24,074 nt of DNA, taken from NCBI GenBank assembly GCA_045118335.1, contig JBGUXY010000069.1, forward strand, positions 1 through 24,074. Direction: 5' to 3'. Shown one piece after another: positions 22,895 through 24,074 of this stretch (within the stretch, counting starts at the first letter, position 1; each line of letters starts with the position of its first letter). A model generated the notes under the pieces. It saw nothing but the letters and a program-made list of their open reading frames with translations, was not told the origin of the DNA and ran no database searches. The position numbers and the translations under genes were made by a program. The DNA comes from W1P20-047 sp045118335. GTDB taxonomy: Bacteria > Actinomycetota > Coriobacteriia > Coriobacteriales > Eggerthellaceae.

Positions 22895-22958
22895 AAGCCG
22901 CATTTGCGCGTCTTGGATTCGCCTCCCCAACCCAAGATGCGTGAGTGCGGCTTGTTTT
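22895..22958 (+). terminator. Rho-independent terminator of serA
   Basis: AAGCCGCA (22895-22902) pairs with TGCGGCTT (22946-22953), with an inner stem TCTTGG/CCAAGA and partial GCG pairing between, followed by GTTTT. It lies 24 nt after the serA stop codon. Confidence 0.8.
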
Positions 22959-23011
22959 CTGCCCCGAACCCAATAGGTAAGCGCTTGCGCCCCTCTGCGC
23001 CATCATCGCTG

Positions 23012-23017
23012 TACAAT
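23012..23017 (+). promoter_or_regulatory. Possible -10 box of the HD-domain gene
   Basis: TACAAT lies 35 nt before the ATG at 23053 and after the serA terminator. A TTGCGC at 22985 is 21 nt away, too far for a normal -35, so the call is tentative. Confidence 0.35.
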
Positions 23018-23052
23018 GGGAAACGAAGAGACGGAAGACGAAAGGAGCGCGC

Positions 23053-23964
23053 ATGGTTGATGAAAGCACCTTGATGTGGGCGCGCTCGGCGTCCGAGTAC
23101 AAGGTCACGCCCATGCGCACGTCAGACGGCAAGATAGCCCCACATTACCTGGACGAGATTTCGCATCATGGGTTTGATTTCGACGAGCTCATGAAAGACG
23201 CCATGTTCGCGCGGATCATCGGCTGCGAGCTCGAAGCGGAAAGAATCGCGAATGCACCGCTCGATGCGCTGGCCGAGCACGCACCCGATAAACGAATCCA
23301 AGACTTCTACCTGCGCTGGCTTGCCTTCATGAACGCCGACCTGCAGCCCTGGACCACCGGTGGTGCCATACACTTCCGCCCGCACTGGGCGCGCGTGCTC
23401 ATGTTGGCCCTGGCCTTGGGTGATGTTCGCGGGCTAGCCGACGCCGACATGGAAGCGCTTGCGATGGCGGCAATCTTCCACGATTCGCGTCGCAAGAACC
23501 CCTATCTCGACACCGGCCATGGCGCACGTGCCGCTAAATACTACCTGCAGTTTTGCCGAGAAAACCAAGAGGGAGCGTTAAGGCGCACGCCAGCTGGCCG
23601 AAAGATTCGCTTCGACCCACGCGCCTACCTGGTCATACGCTGGCACGATCGGCATGATGGCTGTGGGTTCGAAGCCATCGGCCGGGCGCTTTGCGAAAAC
23701 CGCCTTCCAGAAGCAGGCATCGAAGATTTGCAAGCCGCCACCTTGGCAGCCATCGGCGCACCCGCAACCTCTGCAGACATCGCCGATCTCGAAGACATCC
23801 TGCGCATATTCAAGGACGCCGATGCGCTCGATCGCGTGCGCCTAGGCGGCATGGATCACGGCGGTCTCGATGTCCGTTACCTGCGAACCCCCGAAGCCCT
23901 GGACTTGGTTCCCTACGCCCACACCCTCCTGCACGCCGTCGAGTCGGCCGAACAGGCAAGCTAA
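23053..23964 (+). CDS. HD-domain phosphohydrolase-like protein
   Basis: The 303-residue soluble protein has metal-ligand residues in the order expected for the HD superfamily: H111 (HWARV), H143-D144 (IFHDSRR), H156 (GHG) and D256 (KDADALDRVR). A WHDRHDG at 197-203 adds further histidines typical of the fold. HD proteins hydrolyse phosphate esters, often of nucleotides or second messengers; the substrate cannot be read here. AAAGGAG lies 7 nt before the ATG. No partner domain such as GGDEF or RelA is present. It is separated from serA by that gene's terminator. Confidence 0.8.
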   Translation: MVDESTLMWARSASEYKVTPMRTSDGKIAPHYLDEISHHGFDFDELMKDAMFARIIGCELEAERIANAPLDALAEHAPDKRIQDFYLRWLAFMNADLQPWTTGGAIHFRPHWARVLMLALALGDVRGLADADMEALAMAAIFHDSRRKNPYLDTGHGARAAKYYLQFCRENQEGALRRTPAGRKIRFDPRAYLVIRWHDRHDGCGFEAIGRALCENRLPEAGIEDLQAATLAAIGAPATSADIADLEDILRIFKDADALDRVRLGGMDHGGLDVRYLRTPEALDLVPYAHTLLHAVESAEQAS

Positions 23965-24005
23965 AAGCCCCAGCAGTGCAACCCAACTGATGCACCGACC
24001 GCAAC

Positions 24006-24064
24006 TTGTGGGTAGGGGATGTGCGGGCAGGGTCCGCCCCGTGCCGCACATCCCCTACCCACAA
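24006..24064. repeat. Perfect 21-bp inverted repeat at the window end
   Basis: The arms at 24006-24026 and 24044-24064 are perfectly complementary over 21 bp, with GGTAGGGGATGTGCGG in the left arm and a 17-nt G/C-rich loop. No T-run follows on either strand within the window, so it is not a standard terminator. It lies 42 bp after the HD gene stop and may be a palindromic repeat element or a structured RNA. Confidence 0.75.
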
Positions 24065-24074
24065 CGCCAAAACG

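Overview
The window reads as chromosomal DNA from a moderately high-GC, anaerobic Actinomycetota. It is most consistent with the Coriobacteriia (Eggerthellaceae-like). This is an inference from base composition, the LytR-CpsA-Psr protein with a very long Gln/Pro-rich N-terminus, the ferredoxin-type aldo/keto reductase, an ISF-type flavoprotein and the SerA variant. No 16S or other decisive marker is present, so genus is not called.

Layout. 1-3440: a tRNA-Leu(CAG) with terminator, a PrsW-family membrane protease with a Gln/Pro-rich repeat tail, and a convergent LCP-family cell-wall ligase whose cytoplasmic N-terminus is also Gln/Pro-rich. 3441-4015: a gene-free stretch holding the first of two inverted-repeat elements (52-bp arms). 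4016-8449: a tight three-gene operon encoding a BspA-type leucine-rich-repeat protein, a metallopeptidase-like plus VWA protein, and a MoxR-like AAA+ ATPase. 8480-11008: three minus-strand genes (aldo/keto reductase with two Fe-S motifs, a 77-residue protein, a SpoU/TrmH RNA methyltransferase). 11128-13309: the second inverted-repeat element, then a gene with a DUF559/Vsr-like nuclease signature, then a protein with the R-S-ExE signature of ADP-ribosyltransferases. 13306-15608: an iron-sulfur flavoprotein, a dead fragment of an oligopeptide ABC ATPase, and a TPP riboswitch controlling a CytX-type transporter. 15866-17107: glyA. 17150-19408: a large protein with a C-terminal TerD-like domain. 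19651-19752: an orphan two-repeat, one-spacer CRISPR remnant of type II-A appearance. 19854-24074: a lipoprotein, a helical-repeat protein, serA, an HD-domain phosphohydrolase and a perfect 21-bp inverted repeat.

How the genes fit together. glyA and serA belong to serine/glycine/one-carbon metabolism. The TPP-controlled transporter probably salvages the thiamin pyrimidine precursor. The LRR-VWA-AAA operon looks like a MoxR/VWA-type remodelling machine with an LRR recognition partner. The TerD-like protein is another uncharacterised stress- or conflict-type component. The most unusual material is the LRR-VWA-AAA operon, the nuclease-like plus ADP-ribosyltransferase pair behind an inverted-repeat element, the four-copy 52-bp element itself, and the CRISPR relic.
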